This document shows, piece by piece, positions 27,657 through 40,162 of a stretch of 64,000 nt of DNA. The position numbers and the translations under genes were made by a program. Within the stretch, counting starts at the first letter, position 1. Every line of letters begins with the position of its first letter. This DNA is from Henckelia pumila (lineage: Eukaryota; Streptophyta; Magnoliopsida; Lamiales; Gesneriaceae), in NCBI RefSeq assembly GCF_033568475.1, contig NC_133123.1, positions 2,170,001 to 2,234,000 of the forward strand, given 5' to 3'. The notes under the pieces are model-generated. The model had not been told where the DNA came from and searched no databases. It saw only the letters and a program-made list of their open reading frames with translations.

Positions 27657-29946
27657 TCACATATTCTCTCGCTTATCATCAGTGGTTTTCAGACCCTTGA
27701 ACGATTCGCGACATCTTTCAAGATTCTTGAATTTCTGTAGTTCGGATTCTAGAGTATTGGCGATCTCTTCGTCATCAGCGTTCTCTGGCACAGTGACATG
27801 CACAGACCCATGTTTTATCGGCCTAGCAGGTTTGCGAACGACGGCTTGCTGGTTAATGTAATTGTAAAGTTGTTGGTGAAATGGGTGGTCCAAGGAATAG
27901 CAGTTGTCACTGCTAGAATTCGAAGAGCCAGAGCTTCTCTTACGGCAGAAATGGGGGAGGGAGGAATAATCCATTATCTGCACCAAATATATAAATCAGA
28001 CTAAACCCCCAAAAAAATCCCAAGATTTTAGATGCCAACACAAGAAAAAAAGCAAACGAAACTACCTTCAATAGTTCTTCCTGTCCGCAACCGGACAACA
28101 CATTAATTTTCCTCTGTGTCCTCTCATGCAGAAGGGGCTTGACGATCTGATATCAGAAAGAATATTATTAATACGAAAAATGAAAACAAACTCGAAATGG
28201 AGCAAATCAAGAGACAAACCTTCCAACAAGCAGAGAAGGCATATGGAGAATTCACAATGTAATAAGTTAGAGTTTTCTCTGGGTAGTTCAGATCATCAAT
28301 CGAAGAAATACGCGTAACAAGCTGAACAAACAAAAACAAAAATATATCAGGGCAACAGTTAGCTGTATAAGTACTGCAAAAGATCTATGAATCTTTAACT
28401 CATGGTGCCACCTTTATCTGGTTCAAGGCTGAGAGCTTCAAACCAGTCATATCTAGAATCTTTATACATTTGCTAATAAGCTTCCCACATTTTTTGGTAA
28501 CACCCGGCTGAAAATAAATATGGTTTGAGTGAATCAAAAGTGTAAACAAAAGGTAAAGGAAAGGAAAAAAATAAAAACAAGCAAGTGTTGGTATATTTAA
28601 GCTAACCAAAATCACACGGTCTCGGTATTCGTTCATCTGAATGTGGGATTGAACATAATAATGAACCTGAAAATGAAGATTACTACAGTCAACCGCAACG
28701 GAAAACAATGTTATCAAGTGAAAAGTATACAATATTTCTGGCAGACAATCTATTTCTTCTGTGAATTTCGATGAAGATCGAACATGGTTTAACAATATGG
28801 TTTACCGATGCTTTGTCATACGTGCTGAGACCTACTCCAACAGCAAAGACGGGGAGGCCCTGCCATTGGAAACATCGGGATATCAGAAAATGATATCAAG
28901 AAAATGGCAAGAATTTGTCAACTCATCAGTATTGAACTTGTTTCAGCTTCATCTTCACTCGAATTCTCACCTCATTGGAGTAACCTGACAATCCTATAAG
29001 CTGTGAATCACGTATAGCTCTGTAATGATCCACAGGGACAATGGGTTTCTGCAGTATGAGTAATCGTAAAATCGAGACTTAAATATGGGAGCCAATACAC
29101 ATATATTGAGTACATCAAAGTTCATATACACGAATTATAGTCACGAATATCGCTACTCACCGTTAACATGTCATCAATTTCATTCTGTGTTCTCCATTCC
29201 AAACTATCCATCAACTGTTAAAAACAATCAACAAGCAATTTGGCAAGTAAGAGTTCAGCACATGTAGCATTTTCATAATTTAAAGGCCAAGATGATCATT
29301 TATCTAACCATCTTTCTGGCTTTGGTAACATTTCCTTCTCTTGCCTTCAGAAAGCGAGTTAGAGTTTCGTGAGGATATCCTTGATGGACATTCTGCATTT
29401 GAATGGAAAGATAAGGATTTCATACAAGCTGAAGAAAATTCAAGATTTTGTACCGATGAACTGGAGTTCAATCAATGTTTGTGGGGGGGAAATAATTTCA
29501 GAGAATACTCTACACACAAAGAATAAAAGCAAGTCATTTTTGTTAGAAGTGAAAGTATGGGATCTCATTATTGGATGACTTCTTTGCTCAAATATAGCAT
29601 CAATCTTTTGGTAAAAATCTGATTGTTGCAAATACAGCACTTTTACCAATCAAAGAATAAGAAAAGATCAGGCAGAACAAAGCCAAAGCACATAAGAAAC
29701 AAGAAAAAGAACGAACTACAGAACCTGAAAAGTTCTTTTGAGCGGTTCATCAACTGCATCGAATTCCACAAGAAAAGAATCAAAAATCGAAAAGTTAATT
29801 TAATCCAGAAGAAACAAAAAGCAAAGGTTCATAAATAAAAGATGATAAAGATCAAGAAATATCAATAGAAAGAGATAAAAAGGTAGCTCACCTTCGCCCA
29901 TTAACGCTTCAAATTGGTCGATGGCTTCCTGAGGAACCACAGCCAT
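27657..29946 (-). CDS. SEC14-like phosphatidylinositol transfer protein (CRAL-TRIO)
   Basis: Eleven exons on the minus strand keep phase: 29946-29892, 29753-29725, 29392-29309, 29214-29161, 29048-28971, 28859-28806, 28666-28607, 28507-28412, 28321-28220, 28146-28066 and 27977-27657, 337 residues. The N-terminal CRAL-TRIO-N helices include LTRFLKAREGNVTKARKM. The lipid-binding fold follows with SHIQMNEYRDRVIL, IKILDMTGLKLSALNQIK, YPEKTLTYYIVNSPYAFSAC and KINVLSGCGQEELLK. The last exon adds a Ser/Asn-rich tail (about residues 245-270) that ends with a charged ENADDEEI segment. Proteins of this family exchange phosphatidylinositol and phosphatidylcholine between membranes. There is no GOLD or nodulin domain, so it is the short SEC14-only class. 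An upstream in-frame ATG (30006) exists, but MAVVPQEAIDQFEAL is the usual start. Confidence 0.92.
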
Positions 29947-31174
29947 TTCTTCTTTCTTCTCCGCAAATTTTAAACAAGAAATAAACTCCACACAACAATT
30001 ATTCAAAATTTTTGAAACTGCATATTCGAGTGTACAAAAAGCAAAAGAAACAGAGAGAGAGATCGAGTAAAGATTCTACTTTTAAGTTTCACAAAAGAGA
30101 GTTAATATGGTCAAGATCCAAGAAAAGGTAACCTCTCTTATCCTTCCATGATGGCCTCTTTTAACCTTTCCTACGTCTCTCTCTGTAAAAAAAAATGTTA
30201 AACAGAGCTCTGATTCTTTCCCCTTTCTGAGTTCAAAGAATACGGACAACAATAATTTGTTGGTCTCTTTTCACGTAAATAGCTACTGTGGAGTACCGAA
30301 AAGTCGGGTAGGCAGTGAAAATATGGAGGCTCGTAAATTTTACAGTTGACCTGTTAAAAATATAAGACTGACCAGAGGAACTGGAAAAAGAAAGTCCAAC
30401 CACCAAAGGAGACTTTAAAGTCAAGATCCACTAAATTGAAAAATACATCAAAATGGAGATTCTCACTCAAAGATGCAATAGGGGTCTAAGTCCCATGTTC
30501 ATCTTCCTCGAAAGTTCATTTCTTGAAACCTTGTATTTAATATATTAATGTAATATTATATCTAGGCACGTTTTCACGACTTCGCATAAGATTAATTTTA
30601 TATCCAGCGCTATAAACAGCAACCTTAAATTTAACTATTTTTTAAACAAATAAACATATACAAGCTTCGGTCTTTATCGTTTCTTTCTTGATTTTACTGA
30701 TCCCATATGCATTCTCTTGAATTGTTTCTTGTAATGGATAAGCTCATGATGATTCAGATGAAGTTGGGAGACAGGAAATGAAAGGTTTCAACTTGAATTC
30801 GGCCCCTCCCAACATGGCCTGATATGGATGTCACAATTATATTTATACAGATGCCGAATTTTTATGGCCACCTTCTCTGGTCTGCAGCTCAAGGAAAAAG
30901 CAAAACAATAATGGATATCAAGTCACATCTAACTATGCCTGCTTCATATGTCACCACCACACAAGCAAATGCGAGTGGCGCACATATAATTCGGCCCTAC
31001 CAAGTCTTAAATTCAACAACCCTCGTTTAAAAATTATAGGAAAAGAATAATACAGAACGTGTGGCCAAATCTTGTCCAGTTCCATGTTCTTATACGTAAA
31101 ATTTAACAAAATCCCAGGAGTTTCCGATTATGATCTTGGATAACAGTTCTTGATGAATCAAATACCAATATGAC
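29947..31174. other. SEC14 promoter region and spacer
   Basis: Probable 5' leader and promoter of the minus-strand SEC14 gene up to about 30250, then spacer to the kinase stop codon. No open frame has family-like composition. Confidence 0.5.
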
Positions 31175-33350
31175 CTAAAAGAAATCAAATTCCAGATATT
31201 TATCACCCTTCTGATCCTTAACAGCAGCAGAAGCATTGGCTTTTCCCTTCGCGCATGCTGCTGGAATAGGCATTCGCTCGTAGTCGACAGGCTTGGGTAT
31301 CTCAGGAGGGGTAGCACAGCGTATCAAAGCCCAGTTAACTCCTTCGAAAAAAGGGTGCTGCTTTATCTCTGTTGCGCCTCGTTTATAGGCCAACCGATTC
31401 TGAGGCTCTTTCACGAGCAAGCCCCTAATAAGGTCCCTGGCAGCAAAACTGACGACCGGAGATTCTGGGAACCGAAGAGGTTGTCCAACAACATTGAATA
31501 ATGTTGCTCGATTGCCAGATCCTTTGAATGGGGTTTTACCGAACAAAAGCTCGTAAATAAAGATCCCAAAAGTCCACCAATCCACAGCACTACCATGACC
31601 TTCACCTTTGATGATCTCAGGTGCCAGATATTCATGAGTTCCAACAAACGACATAGATCGAGCATTAGTTGGCTCAGCCATCAGCTCAGGTAACGGGCTA
31701 ACTTGGTTTCCAACTTCATTCTTGGGCTTCCTATCTTTCTTCGATTTGCTAGAAAAGAGACGAGGACCGAAGCATGTCGTTGGGACAACACATGATGGCT
31801 GAATGCAGGAAGGTTCTATGCATGCTGGCTGGACACAGTACACGGAGTTTTTACGCTGGGGATCTGAATCAAAGGATGAGATTTTGACCAAAGTTGGACT
31901 AACAACGCAACGAAGTGAAAGATCGAAGTCTGAAAGCATTATATGTCCATCATCCCTAACAAGAACATTTTCTGGCTTAAGGTCGCGGTAGATGATCCCA
32001 AGCATGTGTAGATACTCCAGAGACAGCAAGATTTCGGCCACATAAAATCTGCCAAAGCATAACGGTAAAAGATAATGTATCAGTCCAAGTAATTACATGG
32101 TTAACGTTTAATAAAATAACGACCAACTAACATGCTCTTCAATCATGTAATTCAAGGCTCGTGTTTCTGCAAAACTACAAGTAAACAACCAACGAAACTA
32201 AACAGAGCAAAAAGCTATTACTACATTTGGCATGTTATTTGATGGTACAGCAATAAGAAACAATTACAGGACAAAGCCAGGCAGAGCAAAAAATCCTTCA
32301 TTCCAACTAGAATGAAGGATAAACAGTATCATAATACATTACATATTTACTGATCATACAACATATAAGAGAATCCTAACTTTAAATTAGTCCATTTTGT
32401 AGAAAAATCGTTTGCCAAAATTAAATTAAGGCAGATGGGAATTTTGAAATCGATCCACGGGCCAAATAGGATAGCTTTTAAATGAAGCAAAACAGACACA
32501 AATTCAACTTCACTATCATATATGGTCCAAGATTATCTTACTTCACAGCCTGCTCGGAGAAATATTTCCCAGGTTGTCTCTGCCGGAGAGTGTGTAGGTC
32601 TCCTCCGGGGCAGAATTCCATCACCAAACAAGAAAACTTGTCGGTCTCAAAATGGTTGTACAGAGTGGGAAGAAAGGGATGATCCAGGGATTGCAGTATC
32701 TCTCTCTCGGTCTGAGCACGAAGGAGCTTCTTTCTACTGGCTAGGGAAGTTTTATCCATCACTTTCATGGCAAAGTAACATTTCGTTCCACTCAACTCAG
32801 CCAGGTAAACGCTCCCAATATCTCCACAACCTAATCTTTTCAATAGCCTGAAATGACTCAACCCCAACATGCCATCTCTTGCTCTGGTAGCTTGGATGGC
32901 GGCCCAGTGTATGTCATTTGCTTTATGGGGCTTACTGATACTGCTACTAAAACTGCTACAAGTGCTTTCATTGCTCACGTTACTACTTGTGCTTTCTCGA
33001 CAAACGCTGCTCTTCCCACTCTCGATGAGATCGGCATTCTCACTTATTTTGGCACTGCCACTGGTTTTAGCAATACTGTTTGCTTCATCACTAACTTTTG
33101 CAGAAACTGAACTGTTCTTCACACTTATTTGTCCGTGTTCCTTTTCTTGATCGATAAAACTTCCAATCTCATTTGTTTCAAGATCTGATCCAATGGAAGA
33201 AATGTTCGAATCCATGTTACCATAAGACAGATCTTCTAAGGATTCATTGAGATCATTCGGCGACAAAATTTTTGATTCATCAGCTTGTACAGTCACTAGC
33301 GCGGTTAATCCAGCAGAATCTGCTGATATAGCTCCATAGTTGGAGGCCAT
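31175..33350 (-). CDS. AGC VIII protein kinase, D6PK/PVPK-1-like
   Basis: Two exons on the minus strand: 33350-32542 and 32048-31175, 560 residues. Residues 1-150 are a Ser-rich, probably disordered leader. The kinase domain shows the glycine loop [15 protein letters not shown]196 in AMKVMDK, the catalytic loop [11 protein letters not shown] (D292) and DFD (310-312) in place of DFG, the mark of plant AGC VIII kinases. Between DFD and the APE motif (LAPEIIKG) is an insertion of about 95 residues with Cys-Pro repeats ([12 protein letters not shown]) and a basic stretch KSKKDRKPK, matching the plasma-membrane-targeting middle domain of D6PK. It ends in YLEFDFF, the hydrophobic PIF motif that recruits PDK1. 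D6PK-type kinases phosphorylate PIN auxin exporters at the plasma membrane. The exact subfamily member cannot be fixed by eye. Confidence 0.93.
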
Positions 33351-34854
33351 CAGAGAAACAACAGACTTAGCTTAAAGCAAGATCAAGGTAATATGTTTAG
33401 CAGCCGCAACAATAACAAAATTGACCATGTTTGATTTAACAACCAGACATCTTATCAGCACCGACTCTGAAGAAGAACGAGCCTGTAAAAGGAAAAGCTG
33501 TTAAGCTACTAAACAGTAACTATATATAACTACAGTATCTACTGTGTTTTAAACATTAAAGAGGGGAAACATCAAAAAAGGCTTAATTGTGCTTTCACTG
33601 CATTCATAAACAGTATTCACAAATAACTAGGAAACGTCAAGGAGAATCGCTTTTAAATGGGAAAGGAGTAAAAATTTGCAATGCTCAGATAATAGATATC
33701 ATGATAAATAGAAGTAGCGTAAAAAAGAATCAGCTGACAGATAGCATTGCTCAAGTTCTCTCAAGTTCCAACCCGCAACAAACCACCAAATATAAGATTT
33801 TTCATAAAATAATCTACAAAACAGTCAAGGGTCTAAATCTCAATCTGAAGGACGAACTCGAATTCCTACATACATACTCGAGAGCTACAACTCAAAGCTG
33901 CACAAAACTTTATGAAATATCAATTGGAATGAGAAACAAAGATTGACAATTTTCATCAAGAAAAAGGTAAAGAAAGACGGTTATAGGCTTATAGCACAGT
34001 AGAGAATAGTGTGAGTCACATAACTCCAAAGTCCATACAGTTACTTTTCTCCCAGAAAAGAGGCTTTTAGCTAAATTATAAAATCAACCCTACTTCCAGA
34101 AAACCTGAAAAGATTCAACCCAGAAAAATAAAATTCAAACAGGGAATCAAGGACCACCAGAGAAAAAGTAAAGATGAACTGAATCAAGTCAGTTCCTGAC
34201 AAATGCAGCAGTTTTATGCTAACATGCAGTTACTTCACGTTCACAAAACAAGCCATTCATCAGAACACGCAATTAGAGGGAAATATAGAGATAAAAATCG
34301 GATCTTGAAAGAGAAATCCAACCAGATCCACAATCAAAAAACCATTTGCACATATGAAGAGAATCTTGAAACCAAAGGATTCAGAACCATTAATCAAGAA
34401 CCCAAAAGGCAGCGAGCTTGAAAAGATGGAAAAAAGTAAAAGCACCTAAGATTAGCAATGATCAGAGATTGGAGCTTAGGTTTGGCAGTGAAAAGAGTAT
34501 GGTGGAAAGATAAAGAAACTGCCCCATAGCCTTGTTTCTTATTGTTGGTATTTTTTTGCTGCGATGACAACTAATAAGTGGAGGAGAGAGAGACACAAAG
34601 AGCCATTGAATGGAAACTAAATGCTTCAAAAAAATAAAAAAGAAACACTGGGGCCTCTCCATTTCTGGATAAACTATTAGGCCAATCACGACACAGAGTG
34701 CAGAGATGATGCGGTCAAACTACAACTGAAAAGGCACAGTCCAAAATCAAACCAATGAACCCAATTTTTTTTTTCCTTCTCTGATTTTTTTTTTTCCATC
34801 TTTCTATGAAAACTAATATGCGTGTACGGTGTACGTGAGATGAAACGATAGCTA
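33351..34854 (-). promoter_or_regulatory. Kinase 5' leader (probably intron-containing) and promoter
   Basis: About 1.5 kb between the kinase ATG and the copia insertion. CT/GA-rich stretches near 34560-34600 look like a transcription start region, and splice-like signals between suggest a leader intron, but I cannot fix exact sites. Plus-strand frames here have no family signature. Confidence 0.4.
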
Positions 34855-35049
34855 TGAAGAACTTTGTGGTGAATAAATAATTTTATTATCATGCTTGAAG
34901 GTATAAATACAGATTTATAATTTTTAGATAGTGCAAGATAAGCACAAATAATTACCTAATCTTAGATACAAAATACAAGAAAATAAATCACAAATCTAAT
35001 CTATATAATTAAAAACAAATAAACAATATATGTGCAAGATATGCTAACA
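34855..35049 (-). repeat. Copia 3' LTR (left)
   Basis: 195 bp, TG...CA ends. It pairs with the right LTR with about nine differences, nearly all transitions. Confidence 0.93.
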
Positions 35050-38000
35050 GGCCCCCTCAATATGGAGGTTCAGAAGAAACACCAATCTTGGAAGTTAAGG
35101 AACGAAGGCGAGCACTAGACAATGGCTTTGTAAGAGCATCGGCAAGTTGATCATCCGAGGAGACATGTGAGACGCGCAACTTCGAAGTTTGAACAAGCTC
35201 ACGAACAAAGTGATAGTTCAGAGCAATATGCTTCATACGAGAATGAAAGATTGGATTTGCACACAAATAGGTGGCACCAATGTTGTCAGTGTAAAGTGTA
35301 GGAACATCCGGAACAGTAACCCCGAGCTCAAAAAGCAAAGAACAGATCCAAAAGAGTTCCGCAGCCCCCGAAGCAAGAGCACGGTATTCCGCCTCAGTGG
35401 ATGAGCGAGAAACCGAGCGTTGCTTCTTCGAACTCCAAGAGATAGGATTGGGACCGAGAAAAATAACATAAGCAGCTGTGGAGCATCGGTCATCCGGATT
35501 ACCAGCCCAATCAGAGTCAATGTAACCATGTAGCGAGAGAGAGGCATGCGGCCGAATCCGAAGACTATAATGAAGAGAACCATTGAGATAACGAAGCAAC
35601 CGTTTGACAGCACACCAGTGGTGTTCAGAAGGAGCATGCATAAACTGAGATAGTCTGTTGACAGCAAATGCAATATCGGGCCGAGTAAGAAGCAAGTATT
35701 GAAGACTCCCAACAACCTGTCTGTAACTTGTAGCGTCAGCGAGTGGAGCACCATCATGAAGGGAAAGTTGTGTGCTGGTGGCAAGAGGTGTCTGAACTGG
35801 CTTAGATTGTTGCATATTGAAACGAGCCAGAATATCAAGAATATATCTTTTCTGAGACAAAAGAAGACCATCGGACGCAGGAAGGACTTCAACTCCAAGA
35901 AAGTAGGACAGAGTACCCAAGTCTTTGATGGAGAACCTAGAAGTCAGTTTTGCAATAATAGAATTGAGAAACGGAACATCATCACCTGTAATTATTAAAT
36001 CATCAACATACACCAAAAAATACACAGTGTGACCCTGACTGCGAAGAATAAATAGAGAAGCATCAGACTTAGAGTTAAGAAACCCAAGGGTGAGTAAATA
36101 ATGACGCAATTCCTGATACCAGGCACATGGCGCCTGTTTGAGACCGTTAATAGCTTTATGAAGCTTACAGACATGATCTGGGAAATTGTAGTCTACAAAG
36201 CCAGGAGGTTGTGCCATAAAAACTTCCTCGTCAAGAGTACCCTGAAGAAAGGCATTGTAGACATCTAGTTGACGTAACGACCACCCGTAGTGAATGGCCA
36301 GGCTTAAGATTACACGGATAGTGGCAGGTTTGACCACAGGGCTGAAGGTATCATGATAATCAAGACCAGGACGCTGATGAAAACCTTTGGCAACCAAACG
36401 GGCTTTGAACCAATCTACCGAGCCATCGAACTTGCGTTTAATGCGAAAGACCCATTTACAACCAACAAGATTCTGAGTGTGATGAGGGGGGACAAGGTCC
36501 CATGTGCCATTACGCAAAAGAGCATCAAATTCATCCGACATCGCGGTGTGCCAACGGGGGTCCCGAATAGCGGCAGTTACACATGTGGGCTCACAGTCAA
36601 GAGACAAGGGAGAGACATGGAATGAGTATTTGGGATTGGGTTTGAAAATTTTGTTTTTAGCGCGGGTGGTCATAGGGTGGGTAGGCTGCGTGGGTGGAGA
36701 ATTGCCGGTGTTAGGTGGTAAAGGAGCAGGGCGAGCGAGCTGTTGATCATCACCAGAGACAATATGAGAGGAGACATCTACATGTGGCGGGACGATGAAG
36801 ACAAAAGGCGCAGTGGAAGTGACGGGGGAGGTGGGACACGGGTTATCATGATGAGGGTAAGGGAAAATATGTTCGAAGAAGCGGACATGACGGGAAATGA
36901 ACAATTTATGAGAAGAGAAGTCAAGACATATGTAAGCACTCTGAGTAAGAGAATACCCAAGGAAGATGCAGGTTTGGGATTTTGGGTCTAGTTTATGAGT
37001 GGTATAGGGGCGAAGCCAGGGGTAGCAGAGACAACCAAACACACGTAGCTTAAGAAGATTAGGGGGTTGATTAAATAGTTTTGTGAAGGAAGACATCATG
37101 GATAGATTTTTCTTAGGCATACGGTTGATAAGGTAAGTTGCAGTGGCGAAGGCAAAGGGCCAAAGAGTAAGGGGAATGGAGGCTTGATGGAGGAGGGTGA
37201 GACCGGTTTCGACGATGTGACGATGACGACGTTCGGAATAACCATTGTGTTCTGGAGTATGAGGGGGTGTGGTGAGATGAAAAATTCCATGAGTCGCCAA
37301 GAACGACTTGAGACCCAAAAATTTACCACCATTGTCAGTGTAGAGGGTTATGATTTTACGATTAAGTTTAGTTTCAATGAGAGACTTGTAGCTTTGGAAA
37401 ACAGATAAAACATTCGATTTGCGCCGGAGGGGATAAAGCCAAATGTGTAAAGTGATCTACAAAAATAACATAGTACTTATATCCATCCGTAGAAACAACC
37501 GGAGAGGTCCAAACATCAGAGAAAATTAATTCAAGAGGAGCAGCGGAAAGTAGAGTAGAGTCAGAAAAAGGCAATTTATGACTTTTATTAATGTTGCAGG
37601 AATTACAATGAAAATTAGAAAGTGAACTGGGAGACAGTGATAAAACCCTAGAGGACACTAAATGACTGATAATAGTGGGGGAGGGGTGACCTAGGCAGGA
37701 GTGCCACAGGGGCACCGACTCTAAGGATGAAGAGAAGGCGCGTAAGGAGGATGCATTAGTTGGAGAGGAAGGCCAAAAGTAGATGCCATTCTTACATGGT
37801 CCTGTGAGGAGCAGATCGCCCGTACTGAGATCCTTCGCCTGGAAGCAAGAGGGAAGAAAAGAAACAGAAACATTGTGGTTAAGACATAACCGTGCAACAG
37901 AAATTAAGTTTTTAGCCATAGAAGGAACACAAAGAACATCTGTGAGTAAGAACTCAATGGACGAAGTAGGCAAACGAAGATAGCCAATGTGTGAAATAAA

Positions 38001-39200
38001 CAAACCAGAGCCATTGCCAATGACAATGGAATCAGAGCCACTGGACGGAGAGTGGAGGGACAAATTTGCTAGATCAGTAGTCACATGGTGAGAAGCACCA
38101 GAGTCGAGGATCCATTCCGAAGAAGCAGGAGTAGCAATGGGATGTGAGGCAGTATGAGCCTGCGGCCCAGTGGACGGACAAGGGAAGGCAGCTGCTGGTG
38201 GTTGCGGAGTCCAGGGGAGATATTGAAAATCCGGACAACACTTGGCAGAGTGACCTTGAACACCGCATAATTGACAGCGTCCTAAGTATGTCTTAGGAGA
38301 AACAGGCGCGGCTGGGCGATGGTTCCAAGTGCCTGGTGATCGCTGGTCACGAGGGCGATACGAGCCAGACGGACGAGAGAAACCCGAAGCAGAGCCCAGT
38401 GGTGCAACCTTTGCGGAGCGTGAAGTGGCAAGCGATGTGGCGGGGCTGCTCGGACTGTGGTTGCGGATCATGAGTTGGGCTTCAAAAGTGAGTAATTTCT
38501 CATGTAATTCATTGAAAGTGAATGGAGTATCACGGGCTTGAATTGCATGAGAAAGTTCCTTGTAGCTGTCGTCGAGTCCATGAAGAATTTTGAGTGTAAG
38601 ATCTTCAGTATCAACCGGAACATTCATAAGCGCAAGGGCATCGACATGAGTTTTGATACCTTGCAGATACTCCGTGATAGATTTAGAACCTTTGATTGGA
38701 TTGGAGAGGTGGGATTTAAGTTGCATGATGCGACCTCGACTCGGGGCAGCATAAGTTTTATCGAGAATAAGCCAAGCGTCACGGGACGTGCTTGCAGAAG
38801 CAATGAAGGGTATAATGGTGGGAGAGAGAGCACCAATAATGGCGTTAAGCAGGAGTTGATCTTGACGAATCCAAAAAGAGTAATCTGGATTGGGAATTAA
38901 GGTAGCGCCGTTGGTGATGGTTGGGGATGGACATGGCTTCATGCCGTCAATGAAACCAAGGAGGTCATAACTAATTAGTAGGGTATGAAATTGTAGACGC
39001 CAAGCGGAGTAATTTGTGGATGTGAGTTTGAGGGGAACTTGGACAGCAATATTAAAAGAGATGAGGGGAGGAGACTTGTCGTTAGTTGGAGGAGGCGGGG
39101 GAGGAGTTTGGGTGGATTCATTGGAGGCCATGGTTGTAGCGTGAGGAAGAAGAAGAAAAAAAAATTGGCTATGGCGATTAGCCTTGAGGCTTTGATACCA

Positions 39201-39395
39201 TGAAGAACTTTGTGGTGAATGAATAATTTTATTATCACGCTTGAAGGTATAAATACAGATTTACAATCCTTAGATAGTGCAAGATAAGCACAAATAACTA
39301 CCTAATCTTAGATACAAAATACAAGAAAATAAATCACAAATCTAATCTGTATAATTAGAAACAAATAAACAATATATGTGCAAGATATGCGAACA
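39201..39395 (-). repeat. Copia 5' LTR (right)
   Basis: 195 bp, TG...CA ends; the primer-binding site follows immediately inside the element. Confidence 0.93.
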
Positions 39396-39969
39396 AGGTA
39401 TCCGCTCGATTCATATTTATTATTGAAAAATAATAATATTTTTGATTTTTGATATCTCGCATATGAGTTCATCACATGTTCGAGCCTGATGCAGGTCTAT
39501 AAACTAAGGACTATGATTCGAGTCTCGTTCAAAAGAGTAGTAGGGTTGGCCCATAAAAATAAATGTTGAAAAGGAAGTGTGTTGCCTCCCAAGGCCTGAA
39601 AAAGAGCCCATCAAATTGGACCCTAGCCATATAGCTCGTACTTCGACCCTAGCCATGGAGGTATGCACGAGGATCCAATAACTTATGGCAGAGGTGAAAT
39701 GAGACGTGGCAAGTGTATAAAAAAGAAATGGAGGGCTCGCCCAAGGTGGGCAAACCTTTTAAAGGCAAAACCTAGGGTGGGCGAGCTCTAAGGTAAGTAA
39801 GCTCGGCTTTGCGTCTGGGGTTGTCTTGGGAGGGCGAGTTCAGAATGAGAGGCGTATGAACTACACGTTCGTGGTCTCTTACAAATTGTTTGTGGTCCCC
39901 TACCTTGCTTTCTATTTATACTAGTTTGCTCACTTCATTTGTGATTCATTCATTTTCAGTTTGAGGGCC
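39396..39969. other. Spacer, possible old LTR fragment
   Basis: GC-richer than the surroundings, with repeated GGGCGAGCTC/GCTCGCCC words (39730-39840) and a TATA-like CTATTTATACTAG near 39911. This looks like promoter-bearing repeat DNA, perhaps a decayed LTR, but no ends or coding parts are visible. Confidence 0.35.
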
Positions 39970-39977
39970 ACAGGCCC

Positions 39978-40162
39978 CAGTGGCGGAGCCACATATATTG
40001 TCACCCGGGCTTTAGTCCGGGTGGCAGAATTTTTTTTTTGAAATTTTTAATAATTTTAGATTAATTTGATATTAGCCCGGGTAGCTCGATTCAAAAAAAT
40101 TAAAGTATTGGAGGGCTTAAAATTGTAGCCCGAGTAGATTGATATTTCTGGCTCCGCCATTG
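39978..40162. mobile_element. 185-bp hAT-type MITE with exact 8-bp TSD
   Basis: The ends CAGTGGCGGAGCCA and TGGCTCCGCCATTG are 14-bp inverted repeats with one mismatch. The 8-bp direct repeat ACAGGCCC flanks it at 39970-39977 and 40163-40170. Internally, CACCCGGGCT/AGTCCGGGTG and related words form further stems. Short length, no coding capacity and an 8-bp duplication fit a non-autonomous hAT element. Confidence 0.88.

Larger units (their letters stand above)
34855..39395 (-). mobile_element. Ty1/copia LTR retrotransposon, nearly whole
   Basis: A 4.5-kb copia element reading on the minus strand, with 195-bp LTRs at both ends. Parts in reading order: primer-binding site next to the right LTR (TGGTATCAAAGCC, initiator-Met tRNA type), gag with a CQLCGVQGHSAKCC zinc knuckle (about 38230-38270), aspartic protease LDSGAS (about 38095), integrase with the HxxxH-C-C region (about 37580-37720), reverse transcriptase with YVDD (about 36000), RNase H with DSDWAG and SSTEAEYRAL (about 35390-35520), then a purine tract (GAGGGGG) beside the left LTR. 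The order protease-integrase-RT is that of copia. The flanks AGCTA/AGGTA suggest a 5-bp duplication with one mismatch. The coding part looks almost intact, with about one break. LTR identity of about 95% suggests insertion within the last few million years at usual plant rates. Confidence 0.93.

Noticed and set aside
35189-37408. Plus-strand frames inside the copia element
   Set aside because: Antisense shadows of the polyprotein region.
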